Source: Azospirillum lipoferum 4B
GTDB lineage: Bacteria; Pseudomonadota; Alphaproteobacteria; Azospirillales; Azospirillaceae
Assembly: GCF_000283655.1 (NCBI RefSeq)
Contig: NC_016588.1
Span: forward strand, 124,001 to 188,000
DNA length: 64,000 nucleotides
Reading direction: 5' to 3'
Positions 51,331-60,537 of this stretch are shown here, piece after piece. The notes under the pieces are model-generated. The model was given only the letters and a program-made list of their open reading frames with translations, searched no databases and was not told where the DNA came from. Within the stretch, counting starts at the first letter, position 1, and each line of letters starts with the position of its first letter. The translations under genes and the position numbers were made by a program.

Positions 51331-53922
51331 TCACCCCATCCCGGATGCTGCCAGCATGGCGCTTTCCGGCAGCAGCCCGGCCGCGCGGGGGGCGGAGGCG
51401 GGGCTCAGCGCCCGGCCCTCCAACCGGCCGAAGACGATGTAATGGCGCATCGCCGCCGTCAGGTCGCCGCCGGTGGCCGCGGCCACGTCGGCGTTGGCCG
51501 CCAGATAGGAGGAGGCGTCGAAGCCGGTCATCCGCCCTTCCTTCCGGCCATAGGTCAGGTAGTGCAGTTCGGCCTGGGTGGCATCGGTGCCGAAGGCGGC
51601 GGCCACGTCGCTGTTGGCCGCCAGATAGGCGAGCGGGTTGAAGCTGATCGTCCGCCCCTCGCGCCTGCCGTTGGCGATGTAGTGGATCCCGGCACTCCTG
51701 CGGTCGGTGCCGAAGGCATCGGCGAGGTCGCCGTAGGAGGCGATGTAGGCCAGCGGGTCGAAGCTGACCGTCCGCCCCTCGCTCCTGCCGTTGACGATGT
51801 AGTGGGCCGCACCGGCATCGCCGTTTGGCCCGAAGGCATTGGCGAGATCGCCGTAGGAGGCGATGTAGGCCAGCGGGTCGAAGCCGACCGTCCGGCCCTC
51901 GTTCCTGCCGTTGGCGATGTAGTGGGCGGCGCCGGCCGCGGCATCGGTGCCGAAGGCGGCCGACAGGTCGGCGTAGGAGGCGATGTAGGCCAGCGGCGAG
52001 AAGGCCGGACCCGACGGGACGCCCGTGCCGGTCGCGGCGGTGGAACCGCTCCCGGAGCCACCACCCGCACCGGGGGCGGGGATCCCCGGCACCGTCAGCG
52101 GCGCGCTGCCCATCCGCGCCCAATCCAGGTCATGGATGCCGAGCCCCGCCGCGGCGTCGCTGCCGAGCCGGAAGTCGCCGGCCGACGGGTCGACGAACAG
52201 GCTGGACGACACCCTGTCGCCGCCGTTCAGCCCGCGCGTGCCCTGCAGCAGGTTGCCGGTGACGCTGTAGGAGCCGGGGGTCCAGAACTCCCAGTAATCG
52301 GTCCCGGTGGAGGAGGAGATGACGTTGCCGGTGACGCTGTTGTTGGCGAGCAGGCCGATGGCGCCGCCGCTCGGCACCCATTCCAGCCGGATGAAGCGTT
52401 CGCGCGGGTTGGACAGGACGGCGAAGTTGTTGGCGACGCTGTTGGCATCGCCGCCATGGATGAAGACGCTGGCCCAGCCGGTGTTCTGGATGAAGTTGTC
52501 CTGGACGGTGACGCCGTTGGCCATGTCGTCCAGATAGATGCCGAAGCTCTTGTGGCGGTCGAGCCAGCCCGACCCGTCGGTCGCCAGCCCGCCGACGCCG
52601 CGGATGTCGTTGCCGCGGATGATCGTGCGGGTGTCGACGTTGGACCGCCCCAGCATCTCGATGGCGCCGCCGTCGGCGGTCTCGGTCATCGTGTTGTAGA
52701 TGCGGTTGAATTCCACCACCGTGTCGGTGTTGACGGTGGCGCCGTCCCAGTTCTTGATCGAAATGCCGTAGCGCGTGCTGTTGCGGATGTCGTTGCCGGA
52801 GATCAGCGTGCCGCTGGTGCCGTAGAGCTGGATGCCGGCGACGTCCTTCAGCACCTCGCCGATGCCGTCGATGCTGTTGGCGCTGATCCGGTTGCCGTTG
52901 CTGCCGTAGGCGAGCTCGATGCCGCCGGCCCCCAGATGCTCCAGCCGGTTGGCCTCGATCACGTTGCCGGACGATCCGGTCAGCGTCATCGCGGTGCCGG
53001 CATTGACGAAGCGGTTGCCGGCGATGCTGTTGCCGGACGCATTGGTCAGCGTCAGGGCCGAGCCGTCCCAGCTGGTGTCGGCGAAGGTCAGCCCCTGCAG
53101 GGTGACGCCGCTCGCCCCGTTCAGCGACAGGAGCGTGCCCAGCCGCGCCACCACCGCGCCTTGGGACAGCAGGGTGCCGGGGTCCTGCGGCTTCACCACC
53201 AGCCGGCCGGTCTCGGCCTGCCAGGCGAACTCGCCGGCATCGCGGATGAAGGCGTCGTCGTTCAGCAGGCGATAGGTGCCGCCGCTGCGCAGGGCGTATT
53301 TCACCCCTTGCGTGAAGGTGACGGTCCGGCTGCCGGCATCGGTGGAGGCGACGCCGACGATGGTGTCGGACAGCCGTTCGGTGTCGAAGGTCTGGACCAT
53401 CGTGCCGGGCTGGACCCCGGCGGCCAGCACCGCCGCCATCGCCCCGTCGCCGGCCCCGACGCGCAGGCTGGTCCTGCTGGCGCCGCCGGAAGCCTCCTCC
53501 AGGATCGACCAGCCGGAGCGGGCGTCGCCGGCATTCCAGTCGCCGGTCTGCGCCACCTTCTGCCGCACCCCGCCGATGGAGAGGTCGAGCCCGGTGGCGG
53601 AGGTCGCCGCGGCATAGAGCCCGCCGCCGATGGCGGTGAAGCCGCCGACCCGCTCGCCGCCGCTGAAGACCGGCGTCTCGCCCGGATAGGCCATGATGCG
53701 GACGCCGTTGTCGGCCCCGGTCAGCGTCACCGTGCGCGCCATGGCATAGGTGCCGCCGCGGACATAGGTGTCGCGGATGCCGGTCGCCCGCATCGCGCCC
53801 TGCGCGCGTTCCAGCGTGGCGAAGGGACCGTCGGTCCCGTCGGCATTGGGTGCCGCCAAACGCCCCGACCAGGAATCGTTGCCGTTGGTCGCGACGTAGA
53901 AAGCCTGCTGAGTGTCTGTCAT
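51331..53922 (-). CDS. Right-handed beta-helix protein with five C-terminal HYxxxGRxEGR repeats
   Basis: 863 residues. The start TQQAFYVATNGNDSWSGRLA is the common opening of pectate-lyase-like/NosD-type beta-helices. Residues about 250-580 are coils of repeating N-x-I/V (GNSIAGNRFVN, GNVIEANRLEHL, ISGNDIRNSTRYGI). A Gly/Ser linker (about 625-645) leads to five tandem 40-residue repeats (DNA 51403-52002), each with F-x-P-L-A-Y-I/L, DL/DV, HY and GR-x-EGR. No signal peptide; export by type I secretion is possible since a related RTX protein follows at 57406. It may bind or cleave surface polysaccharide; catalytic residues could not be identified. Confidence 0.82.
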   Translation of the reverse strand: MTDTQQAFYVATNGNDSWSGRLAAPNADGTDGPFATLERAQGAMRATGIRDTYVRGGTYAMARTVTLTGADNGVRIMAYPGETPVFSGGERVGGFTAIGGGLYAAATSATGLDLSIGGVRQKVAQTGDWNAGDARSGWSILEEASGGASRTSLRVGAGDGAMAAVLAAGVQPGTMVQTFDTERLSDTIVGVASTDAGSRTVTFTQGVKYALRSGGTYRLLNDDAFIRDAGEFAWQAETGRLVVKPQDPGTLLSQGAVVARLGTLLSLNGASGVTLQGLTFADTSWDGSALTLTNASGNSIAGNRFVNAGTAMTLTGSSGNVIEANRLEHLGAGGIELAYGSNGNRISANSIDGIGEVLKDVAGIQLYGTSGTLISGNDIRNSTRYGISIKNWDGATVNTDTVVEFNRIYNTMTETADGGAIEMLGRSNVDTRTIIRGNDIRGVGGLATDGSGWLDRHKSFGIYLDDMANGVTVQDNFIQNTGWASVFIHGGDANSVANNFAVLSNPRERFIRLEWVPSGGAIGLLANNSVTGNVISSSTGTDYWEFWTPGSYSVTGNLLQGTRGLNGGDRVSSSLFVDPSAGDFRLGSDAAAGLGIHDLDWARMGSAPLTVPGIPAPGAGGGSGSGSTAATGTGVPSGPAFSPLAYIASYADLSAAFGTDAAAGAAHYIANGRNEGRTVGFDPLAYIASYGDLANAFGPNGDAGAAHYIVNGRSEGRTVSFDPLAYIASYGDLADAFGTDRRSAGIHYIANGRREGRTISFNPLAYLAANSDVAAAFGTDATQAELHYLTYGRKEGRMTGFDASSYLAANADVAAATGGDLTAAMRHYIVFGRLEGRALSPASAPRAAGLLPESAMLAASGMG
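51403..52002 (-). repeat. Five tandem 120-bp coding repeats (YIASYxDL...HYxxxGRxEGR)
   Basis: Five in-frame 40-codon units at the end of the beta-helix gene. Units 1-3 are nearly identical at protein level (FDPLAYIASYGDL, AFG, HYI, NGR-x-EGR); units 4-5 diverge toward YLAANSDV/YLAANADV. The YLAANPDV form also occurs at 55496-56569 and 57406-59952. Near-identical units suggest recent expansion. Confidence 0.93.
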
Positions 53923-54113
53923 TGCCGGATTGCCTTGCCGATACAGGGCAATCTCACGGCGAAAACACTTAATAAGGAGGTACTCTCATCCTTTCGGATA
54001 TGCACTTTTGCGCAGGGATCCCGTGTTAATTTCGTGACAAATGTTCAGCAGCAGGCAGTTGTCACTTGCAACAGCCTTCCCGTTGTCTTGGCCGAATCCG
54101 GCTCGACCCCCAT

Positions 54114-55190
54114 TCAGCGCAACTCCACCCGCCGTTCCTCCCGCAGCACCGTTTCGTCGCCATGGCGGAGCGTCACCGTCACCCGGTAGGGGCCGGGCGT
54201 CCAGGGACCGGGGGCGGGCTTCTTCACCTCGGTGCCGAAGAACAGCACGGCCAGCGGGCGCGGCACCGCCCCTTCGCTGCGGAGCAGGCGGCGGCCGTCG
54301 GGGCCGGCCACCTCCAGCGTCACCCGGTCGCCCTGCCGTCCGCCCATCAGCTCCGCCCAGACGCCCAGCGTCGGCGTGCCGGCCGGCAGGGGCCTGCCGT
54401 CATTGCCCCCGCCATAGCCGCCGTCCCGCGCGACCTCGGCCTTCGGCGCCTCGGGCGCCAGACCGGCGCCGAGCAGGGCGCTCGGCCGGTAGGCCAGCGT
54501 CCGGCGCGCATCGTCGCTCCACAGCGTGTCCGATGGAACCGGCACGGCGCCCCGATCGGCGGCACAGGCGGGCGCCTCCCCGGTTCCCGCCTCCTTGCCA
54601 GTATAGGGGTCGAGCGTGCGGCCGTGATGGCGGATGCCGAAATCGACATGGGGGAATTCGGTGTTGCCGGACAGACCGATCTGAGCCAGCGGCGTGCCCG
54701 CCTCCACCCGGTCGCCCGGCCTGACCGCGATGCTGCCGCGCTTCAGGTGGCTGTACTGGGTTTCCCAGCCGTTGCCATGGTCGACCACCACCGCGTTGCC
54801 GGCCTCCCGCCCGGCGGGGGAGCCGCCGCTCTGCCGGATGCTGACATCCTCCATGCCGTCGCGCACGCGGGCGACCGTGCCGGAAGCCGCCGCCACCACC
54901 GCCACCCCGCGCCGCATCGCCTCCAGGTCGGGCAGGCGGAAATCGGTTCCCTTATGCCCGTCATAGGTCAGCCGCCCGCAGGCGAAGTCCCGCATCCCCG
55001 GCCCCGGATCGGTGTCGACATAGTTCTGGACGAAGCAGTCCGCCCCGACCCGGCAGCGCACCGGGAGTTCCAGCGCCGGCGCCCCGGGGAGAAGGGCGGG
55101 AGGAGGGGCGGCAGGGGATTGGGCGGCTCCGGCGGACGACAGGAACAGCAGGGCGGCGAACCCCCAGCTATAATGGACCGGCACCCTCAT
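54114..55190 (-). CDS. Secreted M23-family (LytM-like) metallopeptidase
   Basis: 358 residues from ATG 55190, GAGGGG seven bases upstream. A Sec signal peptide is present (GFAALLFLSSAGAAQ). The M23 zinc site is GHKGTDFRLP (HxxxD) and FPHVDFGIRHHG, with YSHLKRGSIAVRPGDRVEAG as the LysM-like strand; the second motif reads H-V-D-F rather than the usual H-x-H, so activity should be checked. The last 130 residues form an extra beta domain. Likely a periplasmic peptidoglycan endopeptidase or an EnvC/NlpD-like activator. It diverges from the AMIN-like gene. Confidence 0.83.
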   Translation of the reverse strand: MRVPVHYSWGFAALLFLSSAGAAQSPAAPPPALLPGAPALELPVRCRVGADCFVQNYVDTDPGPGMRDFACGRLTYDGHKGTDFRLPDLEAMRRGVAVVAAASGTVARVRDGMEDVSIRQSGGSPAGREAGNAVVVDHGNGWETQYSHLKRGSIAVRPGDRVEAGTPLAQIGLSGNTEFPHVDFGIRHHGRTLDPYTGKEAGTGEAPACAADRGAVPVPSDTLWSDDARRTLAYRPSALLGAGLAPEAPKAEVARDGGYGGGNDGRPLPAGTPTLGVWAELMGGRQGDRVTLEVAGPDGRRLLRSEGAVPRPLAVLFFGTEVKKPAPGPWTPGPYRVTVTLRHGDETVLREERRVELR

Positions 55191-55355
55191 CCACACCCCT
55201 CGCACGGCACTGCTCCATCTTGCCCGGCCATCCCTCTACAGATGGGATGCGGGACGGAGAGGGCCAGACCCATCCTTATGCGACGGCGCATAAGGGTAGC
55301 GCACCCACAATCCGTCCCGCATCTTCATCGACGGCAGACAGCGGGGATCGACAGC

Positions 55356-55454
55356 ATGGCGCACAGTACCCATACCGGCAGCGGCAGGACGGTCGTCGTC
55401 ATCGACAGCGGCTGGTCGCCGACCTGTGCGCCGGCGGCACCGACATCCGGCTGA
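55356..55454 (+). other. 32-codon frame with a subtilase-like start, probably a gene remnant
   Basis: ATG 55356 opens MAHSTHTGSGRTVVVIDSGW, and VVVIDSGW resembles the strand holding the catalytic Asp of S8 peptidases. The frame ends after 32 codons and no continuation of that fold follows. It may be the N-terminal stub of a deleted peptidase gene upstream of the AMIN-like gene. Confidence 0.3.
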
Positions 55455-55495
55455 CCGATCTGGCTGGCCATTGGAGGGGAGGGGGGAGGGGGCTC

Positions 55496-56569
55496 GTGCC
55501 GGATCGGCTGGCGGCTTTTCCTGGACCGGACGGCGCGCTTGGGAGTAGGCATGCGGGGAACGCCGGGCCGACGGGACCGGTGCCGTTTCCCTCCTTGCCG
55601 GACGCGCCCGCCTTGTCGCAGATCCCCCAGCTGCTGCGCCTTCTGCTTCTGCTGCTGACGCCCATGTGGCTGTCGCTGGCGGTGGAAGGGCTGGGCCTGC
55701 ACGAGTCGCTGATGTCCGGCCTGCGCCGCACGCCGCCGGTCGACAGCACCCTGGCACCGCCGACCGGCTGGCGGGAACGGGGCTATCTGGCCGCCAATCC
55801 CGACGTGGCCGCCGCCGTCCGCACCGGGCAGATTTCCAGCGGCTATGCCCATTACGTCCAGCATGGCCGCGCTGAAGGCCGCCCCGGCGGCTTCGCGGAA
55901 CCGGGCAGGGAAGACGCGGCCAAGGCCGTCCCTCATGCGAAGCCGGCCGCCCAACCTGCCGTCCTGCCGCCAAAGCAGCCCGCCGCGCCCCCGTCTCCGG
56001 CAATTCCAATTCCGGCAGCGCCGGTCCCGGCGGTAAAGCCCGATCCCCGGGACGACGCGGCACCCGCCCGGACGGAACCCGCGGTGGAGGTCCTGCGGCC
56101 CGCGGTCAAGCCGGTCCCCGACTCTTCAGCCCAGCCCGTCAGGTTCCAGCCCGCGGCGCCGTCCGGCCCCCAGCGTCCGGAATCCCAGCGTCATGTGGAG
56201 CGGATCCGGACCGCCAACGGCGGGGACGGGCTGCGCGTCGTGCTCGACCTCGACCAGGACCCGCGTTACGAGACGCCGGTGCGGCGCCCCGACGGCCGGC
56301 TGGAGGTGAGGCTGCCCGGCACGCTGTGGCAGGCCGCCCCGTCCGGCCGCCTGCCGGCGACGGCGCTCGGCTATCGGGCCGAGCGGGATGGCAGCGGCAC
56401 CCGCCTGCTGTTCAGCGACGACGACGGCACGGGCGAGGATGGCCCCGTGCGCCTGCTCGCCGTCTCCACCCTGCCTCCGGACAAGGACCGCGGCCACCGG
56501 CTGGTGATCGACGTGGCCCTGCCGTCCATGGCGAAGGCGGACCGCGCCAGGACTCCCGGCGGCCGCTGA
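55496..56569 (+). CDS. AMIN-like membrane protein with one YLAANPDV repeat
   Basis: 357 residues. GTG 55496 is chosen because GGAGGGGGCTC immediately precedes it; a much longer frame upstream lacks coding character. One transmembrane helix (PQLLRLLLLLLTPMWLSLAV, about 48-67) is followed by a single repeat unit (GYLAANPDVAAAV, HYVQHGRAEGR), a long Pro/Ala linker, and a C-terminal domain (VERIRTANGGDGLRVVLDLD, RLEVRLPGTLW, RLVIDVALP) resembling AMIN domains that target cell-wall amidases. It may anchor repeat-bearing surface proteins to the envelope (inference). Confidence 0.72.
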   Translation: MPDRLAAFPGPDGALGSRHAGNAGPTGPVPFPSLPDAPALSQIPQLLRLLLLLLTPMWLSLAVEGLGLHESLMSGLRRTPPVDSTLAPPTGWRERGYLAANPDVAAAVRTGQISSGYAHYVQHGRAEGRPGGFAEPGREDAAKAVPHAKPAAQPAVLPPKQPAAPPSPAIPIPAAPVPAVKPDPRDDAAPARTEPAVEVLRPAVKPVPDSSAQPVRFQPAAPSGPQRPESQRHVERIRTANGGDGLRVVLDLDQDPRYETPVRRPDGRLEVRLPGTLWQAAPSGRLPATALGYRAERDGSGTRLLFSDDDGTGEDGPVRLLAVSTLPPDKDRGHRLVIDVALPSMAKADRARTPGGR

Positions 56570-56722
56570 CGCATCGGGCCAACGGAAAACGGCACCGGGA
56601 CCGCTGGCATAACGCAGAGCGTTCAAGACCAAACCTTTCCAAATGGTCTCTCGACCCTGTCCGCCGGACGGCAGGCCCGCCGGCACCGCGACAAGTTTCC
56701 AAACCAAGAACACATCATCAAT

Positions 56723-56740
56723 TGTCATGATTTCATGACA
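56723..56740. promoter_or_regulatory. Near-perfect palindrome between AMIN-like and YigZ genes
   Basis: TGTCATGA-TT-TCATGACA, an 8-bp inverted repeat with a 2-base centre, lies in the convergent gap after the AMIN-like stop and before the YigZ stop, in an AT-rich patch. It has the form of a dimeric regulator site or a short hairpin; no T-tract of terminator length follows on the + strand. Confidence 0.4.
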
Positions 56741-56786
56741 TTAAAAACACATAAGCATCCTTATGGAAAAACAGCCTCGCTTCCGT

Positions 56787-57386
56787 TCAGCCGCGATCCC
56801 CGGCCGGCCCGATCGCCGCCTGACCGCGGGACAGGTCGGTGACCATGCGGGTGAAATCCTCCGCAAGGTCGCGGGGCAGCGTGACGCGAAGCTGGACGCC
56901 GTCGGCGGTGAAGCCCGTGGTCTCGACCTGGGTGCCGGGAAAGGGGCCGAGGCTGGAGCGGATCCGCGCCTCGTCGGCGAAGGCACAGGCGACGGACAGG
57001 GCGGCGTAGTCGACGATCGGTTCGCGTTCCGCCGCCTTCAGGCAGCTCGCCGCCGTGCCGCCATAGGCGCGCACCAGCCCGCCCGCGCCCAGCAGGATGC
57101 CGCCGAACCAGCGGCTGACCACCACCGCGACGCGGTCCAGTCCCTGCCCTTCGATCGCCTGCAGGATCGGCCGCCCCGCCGTCCCGCCGGGCTCGCCGTC
57201 GTCGCTGAAGCGGTAGATGTCGCCGATCCGGAACGCCCAGCAATTGTGGCCGGCATCCGGGCTGCTGCCGGCGGCGATGACGCGGCGGGCCTCCTCCTCG
57301 CTGCCGGCCGGGGCGGCGTGGGCCAGGAAGCGGCTCTTCTTGATCTCCTGCTCGAACCGTTCGGTCCTGGTGAGGGTGAACATCAT
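56787..57386 (-). CDS. YigZ/IMPACT-family protein
   Basis: 199 residues. The N-terminal UPF0029 fold shows EIKKSRFLAHAAPAGSEEEA, HNCWAFRIG, RFSDDGEPGGTAGRPIL and VVVSRWFGGILLGAGGLVRAYGG; a ferredoxin-like C-terminal domain follows. The family is widespread and linked to translation or stress; YigZ is not essential. Either ATG 57386 or 57383 may start it. It lies 19 bases after the stop of the RTX gene on the same strand and is probably unrelated to the surface genes around it. Confidence 0.87.
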   Translation of the reverse strand: MMFTLTRTERFEQEIKKSRFLAHAAPAGSEEEARRVIAAGSSPDAGHNCWAFRIGDIYRFSDDGEPGGTAGRPILQAIEGQGLDRVAVVVSRWFGGILLGAGGLVRAYGGTAASCLKAAEREPIVDYAALSVACAFADEARIRSSLGPFPGTQVETTGFTADGVQLRVTLPRDLAEDFTRMVTDLSRGQAAIGPAGDRG

Positions 57387-57405
57387 GAGGATGGCCGCCG
57401 CGCGC

Positions 57406-59952
57406 CTACAGGACGAAGTCGAAGGCGGAGAAGCTGTAGTTGGCGATGTTGACCTGGATGCGGAAGTCGGCCGCCCCATCGCCGTTCACGTCGCCCTCGA
57501 TCAGCGTCACCGCGCCGGACGCCTGGTAGCGCAGCTGGCCGGCCGCGGTGAAGCCGGCGGTCTCGACGAAGGTGAAGCCGTCGTTGTCGGTGGTGCCGGT
57601 GATGGCGTCGATCTCCGAAACGTCGATGCGGTCGCCCTCGGCCCCGACGGTGGCGTAGCTCGCCAGCCCCTGCAGGGCCTCCTCCGCCACCACGGCTCCG
57701 TTGAAGGCGATGATGACGTCGGGAGCCGCCAGGGTGGATTCGTTCAGGTTGCGGATGGAGAAGACATCCACCCCCACCCCGCCGTCCATCAGGTCGGCGC
57801 CATAGCCGCCGACCAGCGTGTCGTTGCCGGCGCCGCCCAGCAGAACGTCCTCATAGACGGTGGCGGTGTCGTCGGCGTTGACCGCGATCTCGCGGTTGCG
57901 GTCGGAATAGATGTCGCCGAACAGAATGTCGTCGTCGCCACCGCCGCGCAGCACGTCGCCGCCCAGCCCGCCATAGAGCGTGTCGTTGCCGACGCCGCCG
58001 TCCAGCCAGTCGTTGCCGGCCCCGGCATCGAGCCAGTCGCTGCCGTCCTCGCCCAGCAGGGTGTCGTTGCCGGTGACGTCGATGATGTCGCCGCGCAGCA
58101 GATCGTCCCCCGCCCCGCCGAACAGCAGGTCGTTGCCCGCCCCGCCCTCCAGCTGGTCGGCACCGTCGCCCCCCAGCAGGAGGTCGTTGCCGGCATTGCC
58201 GAACAGCGTGTCGGTGCCGAGAAGTCCGGTGATGGTGTCGTTGCCCGTCCCGCCGCCGATGGCGTCGCGCTGCACCCCGCCCACCAGATAGTCGTCGCCC
58301 GAGGATGCCGATGACGAAGCGGTCAGCCCGGTCAGCGACGGCTGGGAGAAGCCGACCAGCAACCCCACCGGATAGACCCCGTCGGTGGCCTGCAGCATCT
58401 CGATGCCGGTCAGCGTGTCGGTGCCGTCGGGGCCGCTGACCACGAGGTTGCCGTTGGCATCGATGGCCAGCGAATAGGAGGCGAGCGCGCCGGTCAGCAC
58501 GAAGCTGTCGATGCCGCCCAGCCCGTCCACCGCGTCCGATATCGGATTGCCCAACGCATCGAAAGCGGCGCTGCCGCTCAGCGTGTCGTTACCGGCCGTG
58601 CCGGTCACCGCGACCGCTGCCGCCGCGGCTCCCAAGGCCGCTCCCAAGGCAGCGCCCATTGGGGCCGCCTGCGGCGGCAGATCCGCCACCGGGGCGGCGG
58701 CGGAAGCGGCGGAAGCAGCGGCAGGGCGCAGGGCCCGCCCTTCGCGCAGGCCATAGGCGATGTAATGGGCTGCGGCGGCCAAGGCGTTGCCGGCGGTGGC
58801 CGCGGCGACGTCGGGATTGGCCGCCAGATAGGCCGCCGCGTCGAAGGTGACGGCACGCCCCTCCTGCCGGCCGTTGCTCAGGTAATGGCGGGTCGCGGCC
58901 CGGCTGTCGGCACCGAAGGCGGCGATCAGGTCGGAATAGGAGGCGAGGTAGCCCAGCGCGTCGAAGCCGGACGCCGTCCGCCCTTCGCGCAGGCCATATT
59001 GGGCATAATGGGTCAGCGCCCCCGCCGGATCGGCGCCATAGGCGGCCAGCACATCGGGGTTGGAGGCGAGATAGCCGTAGGGGTCGAAACCGGCCGTCCG
59101 CCCTTCGCGGGCGCCATAGGCCAGATAGTGCTGAACGGCGGCGCCGGCGTCGACGCCGACGGCGCGCAGCACGTCGGGATTGGCGCCCAGATAGCCCAGC
59201 GCATCGAAGCCGCCCAGGCTGCGCCCCTCGTTCCGGCCGTGCCAGGAATAATGGGCGGCGGCCGCCACCACATTGTCGCCGAAGGCGACGGCGAGGTCGC
59301 GGTTGGCCGCGAGGTAACTCCGCGCGTCGAAGGCGAGCGCCGCCGGGGCGGCGGTGCGGCCGTCGATGGTGACCAGTTCGACGTCGGTCAACGTATCGGC
59401 GTTGCGGCTCGACACCACGGCATAGCGCCGGCCGCTGCCGTCGAGCGCCACCACCACCGGCGTCTCCGCGCGGTAGATTCCGTCCTGCCGGGCATAGCGG
59501 CGCGGGTCGGCGGTGTAGATGGCGCGGTCGACGCCGCCGCCGCCGTCGAAGCTGCGCCCGCCGGCCACGCCGAGATAGACGCTGTCGTTGGCGTCGGCAC
59601 CGGCGAAACCGTCGATCTGCTGGAAGATGCGGGTGCCGAGCCGGTCGAGCGTCCCGCCGTTCAGCGCGACGTCGAACCCCTCGATCCGGTAGCGCAAGAG
59701 CCCGCCCGCATCGCGGTCGCTCAACCCGGTGAAGCGGACGGCGGCGGTCGACCCGCTGCCGGAAGCGGCATAATCCAGCTGGGTGGCGTGCGCCCGGCCG
59801 GCGACCGTGCGGGTGACGGTCAGGCTGCCGGCACCGGAGGCGATGGAGGAGACGGCCGGCACGGTGGTGAAGGCATCGGCGACGAAGCCGTTCGCCAGCC
59901 GGGCCTCATCCAGATCGAGGGCGAAGCCCTGCCCCGCCACCAGCCGCGCCAT
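57406..59952 (-). CDS. RTX-type secreted calcium-binding protein with five YLAANPDV-type repeats
   Basis: 848 residues. Residues about 1-205 have no recognised fold. Five 40-residue repeats follow (DNA 58729-59331), for example FDARSYLAANRDL, FDALGYLGANPDV and HYIAYGLREGR. After a Pro/Ala spacer come RTX nonapeptide repeats (GNDTLFGNAGNDLLLGGDGA and GGAGNDLLFGGAGDD type, about 580-710) that bind calcium, then the Peptidase M10 serralysin-like C-terminal region and the terminal FSAFDFVL, a type I secretion signal. No T1SS transporter is in the window. It is a candidate secreted surface layer or adhesin protein. Confidence 0.88.
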   Translation of the reverse strand: MARLVAGQGFALDLDEARLANGFVADAFTTVPAVSSIASGAGSLTVTRTVAGRAHATQLDYAASGSGSTAAVRFTGLSDRDAGGLLRYRIEGFDVALNGGTLDRLGTRIFQQIDGFAGADANDSVYLGVAGGRSFDGGGGVDRAIYTADPRRYARQDGIYRAETPVVVALDGSGRRYAVVSSRNADTLTDVELVTIDGRTAAPAALAFDARSYLAANRDLAVAFGDNVVAAAAHYSWHGRNEGRSLGGFDALGYLGANPDVLRAVGVDAGAAVQHYLAYGAREGRTAGFDPYGYLASNPDVLAAYGADPAGALTHYAQYGLREGRTASGFDALGYLASYSDLIAAFGADSRAATRHYLSNGRQEGRAVTFDAAAYLAANPDVAAATAGNALAAAAHYIAYGLREGRALRPAAASAASAAAPVADLPPQAAPMGAALGAALGAAAAAVAVTGTAGNDTLSGSAAFDALGNPISDAVDGLGGIDSFVLTGALASYSLAIDANGNLVVSGPDGTDTLTGIEMLQATDGVYPVGLLVGFSQPSLTGLTASSSASSGDDYLVGGVQRDAIGGGTGNDTITGLLGTDTLFGNAGNDLLLGGDGADQLEGGAGNDLLFGGAGDDLLRGDIIDVTGNDTLLGEDGSDWLDAGAGNDWLDGGVGNDTLYGGLGGDVLRGGGDDDILFGDIYSDRNREIAVNADDTATVYEDVLLGGAGNDTLVGGYGADLMDGGVGVDVFSIRNLNESTLAAPDVIIAFNGAVVAEEALQGLASYATVGAEGDRIDVSEIDAITGTTDNDGFTFVETAGFTAAGQLRYQASGAVTLIEGDVNGDGAADFRIQVNIANYSFSAFDFVL
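58729..59331 (-). repeat. Five tandem coding repeats (YLAxNPDV...HYxxxGxxEGR) in the RTX gene
   Basis: Five units of about 40 codons in a row. Compared with those of the beta-helix gene they are more diverged from each other. Conserved positions are FD-x3-Y-L, D-V/L, G, HY, G and REGR or NEGR. Two units have one extra residue (GGF), the rest keep the phase. Confidence 0.9.
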
Positions 59953-60051
59953 GCTCGCTCCCCTGCTCGCGCCCCTCGTCCCGGCACTCCCGCTCCCGGC
60001 CTGTCAGGCTCGGGAACGGTCGGCGGAACGGGCCGTCAGCTGACCAGGCCC

Positions 60052-60348
60052 TCAGATCACCTGGAGATAGGCCGGATCGAGCGCGCCGTGGCGGAACGGG
60101 ATCCAGTCCTTGTGGTCGGCGCGGTACTGCAGGCCGTAGGGGTTCTTGAAGAAGATCTTCTGCAGCGGCTGCCCGCCTTCGGCGCGGGTGCGCTCCAGGT
60201 CGATCAGCGGCGAGGAGGCGAACACCTTTTCCCACAGCTCGGTGTTGTCCACCTCGCGGCCGGCGTTCTTCACATAGTCGCGCGCGGTGTCGCTGAGCTG
60301 CCAAGCCTCTTCGACCATCGCGTAATAGTCCACAGTACCCTCGGCCAT
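60052..60348 (-). CDS. Small conserved-looking protein of unknown function
   Basis: 98 residues, MAEGTVDYYAMVEEAWQLSD and KNPYGLQYRADHKDWIPFRH. Acidic, no signal peptide, compact alpha/beta composition. It lies 100 bases before the RTX start on the same strand. I do not recognise it; the codon use is normal for the region, so it is probably a real gene. Confidence 0.65.
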   Translation of the reverse strand: MAEGTVDYYAMVEEAWQLSDTARDYVKNAGREVDNTELWEKVFASSPLIDLERTRAEGGQPLQKIFFKNPYGLQYRADHKDWIPFRHGALDPAYLQVI

Positions 60349-60537
60349 GGCCTTCGAACTCCAACCAGCGTTGCACAGAGTTTCCGCTCACATAGCGCAT
60401 TTCCGGCGGCAAAGGAACCACCCGCGCACCGTGACGGTCGAGCACGCCCGGACCACCCGGCCGTGTCCTGAAAAGGTGATGTCACCGGCGGCACCGGTCC
60501 CATGACCGATGCCGCTGGAGGGCCGCAACCGCAGCCC

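Noticed and set aside
51403-52002. CRISPR-like array
   Set aside because: The regular 120-base period is an in-frame protein repeat, not short repeats with unique spacers.
51442-54189. A 915-codon open frame on the + strand
   Set aside because: Shadow of the beta-helix gene; composition is Gly/Ala/Val-rich without motifs, and the opposite strand has a clear fold and repeats.
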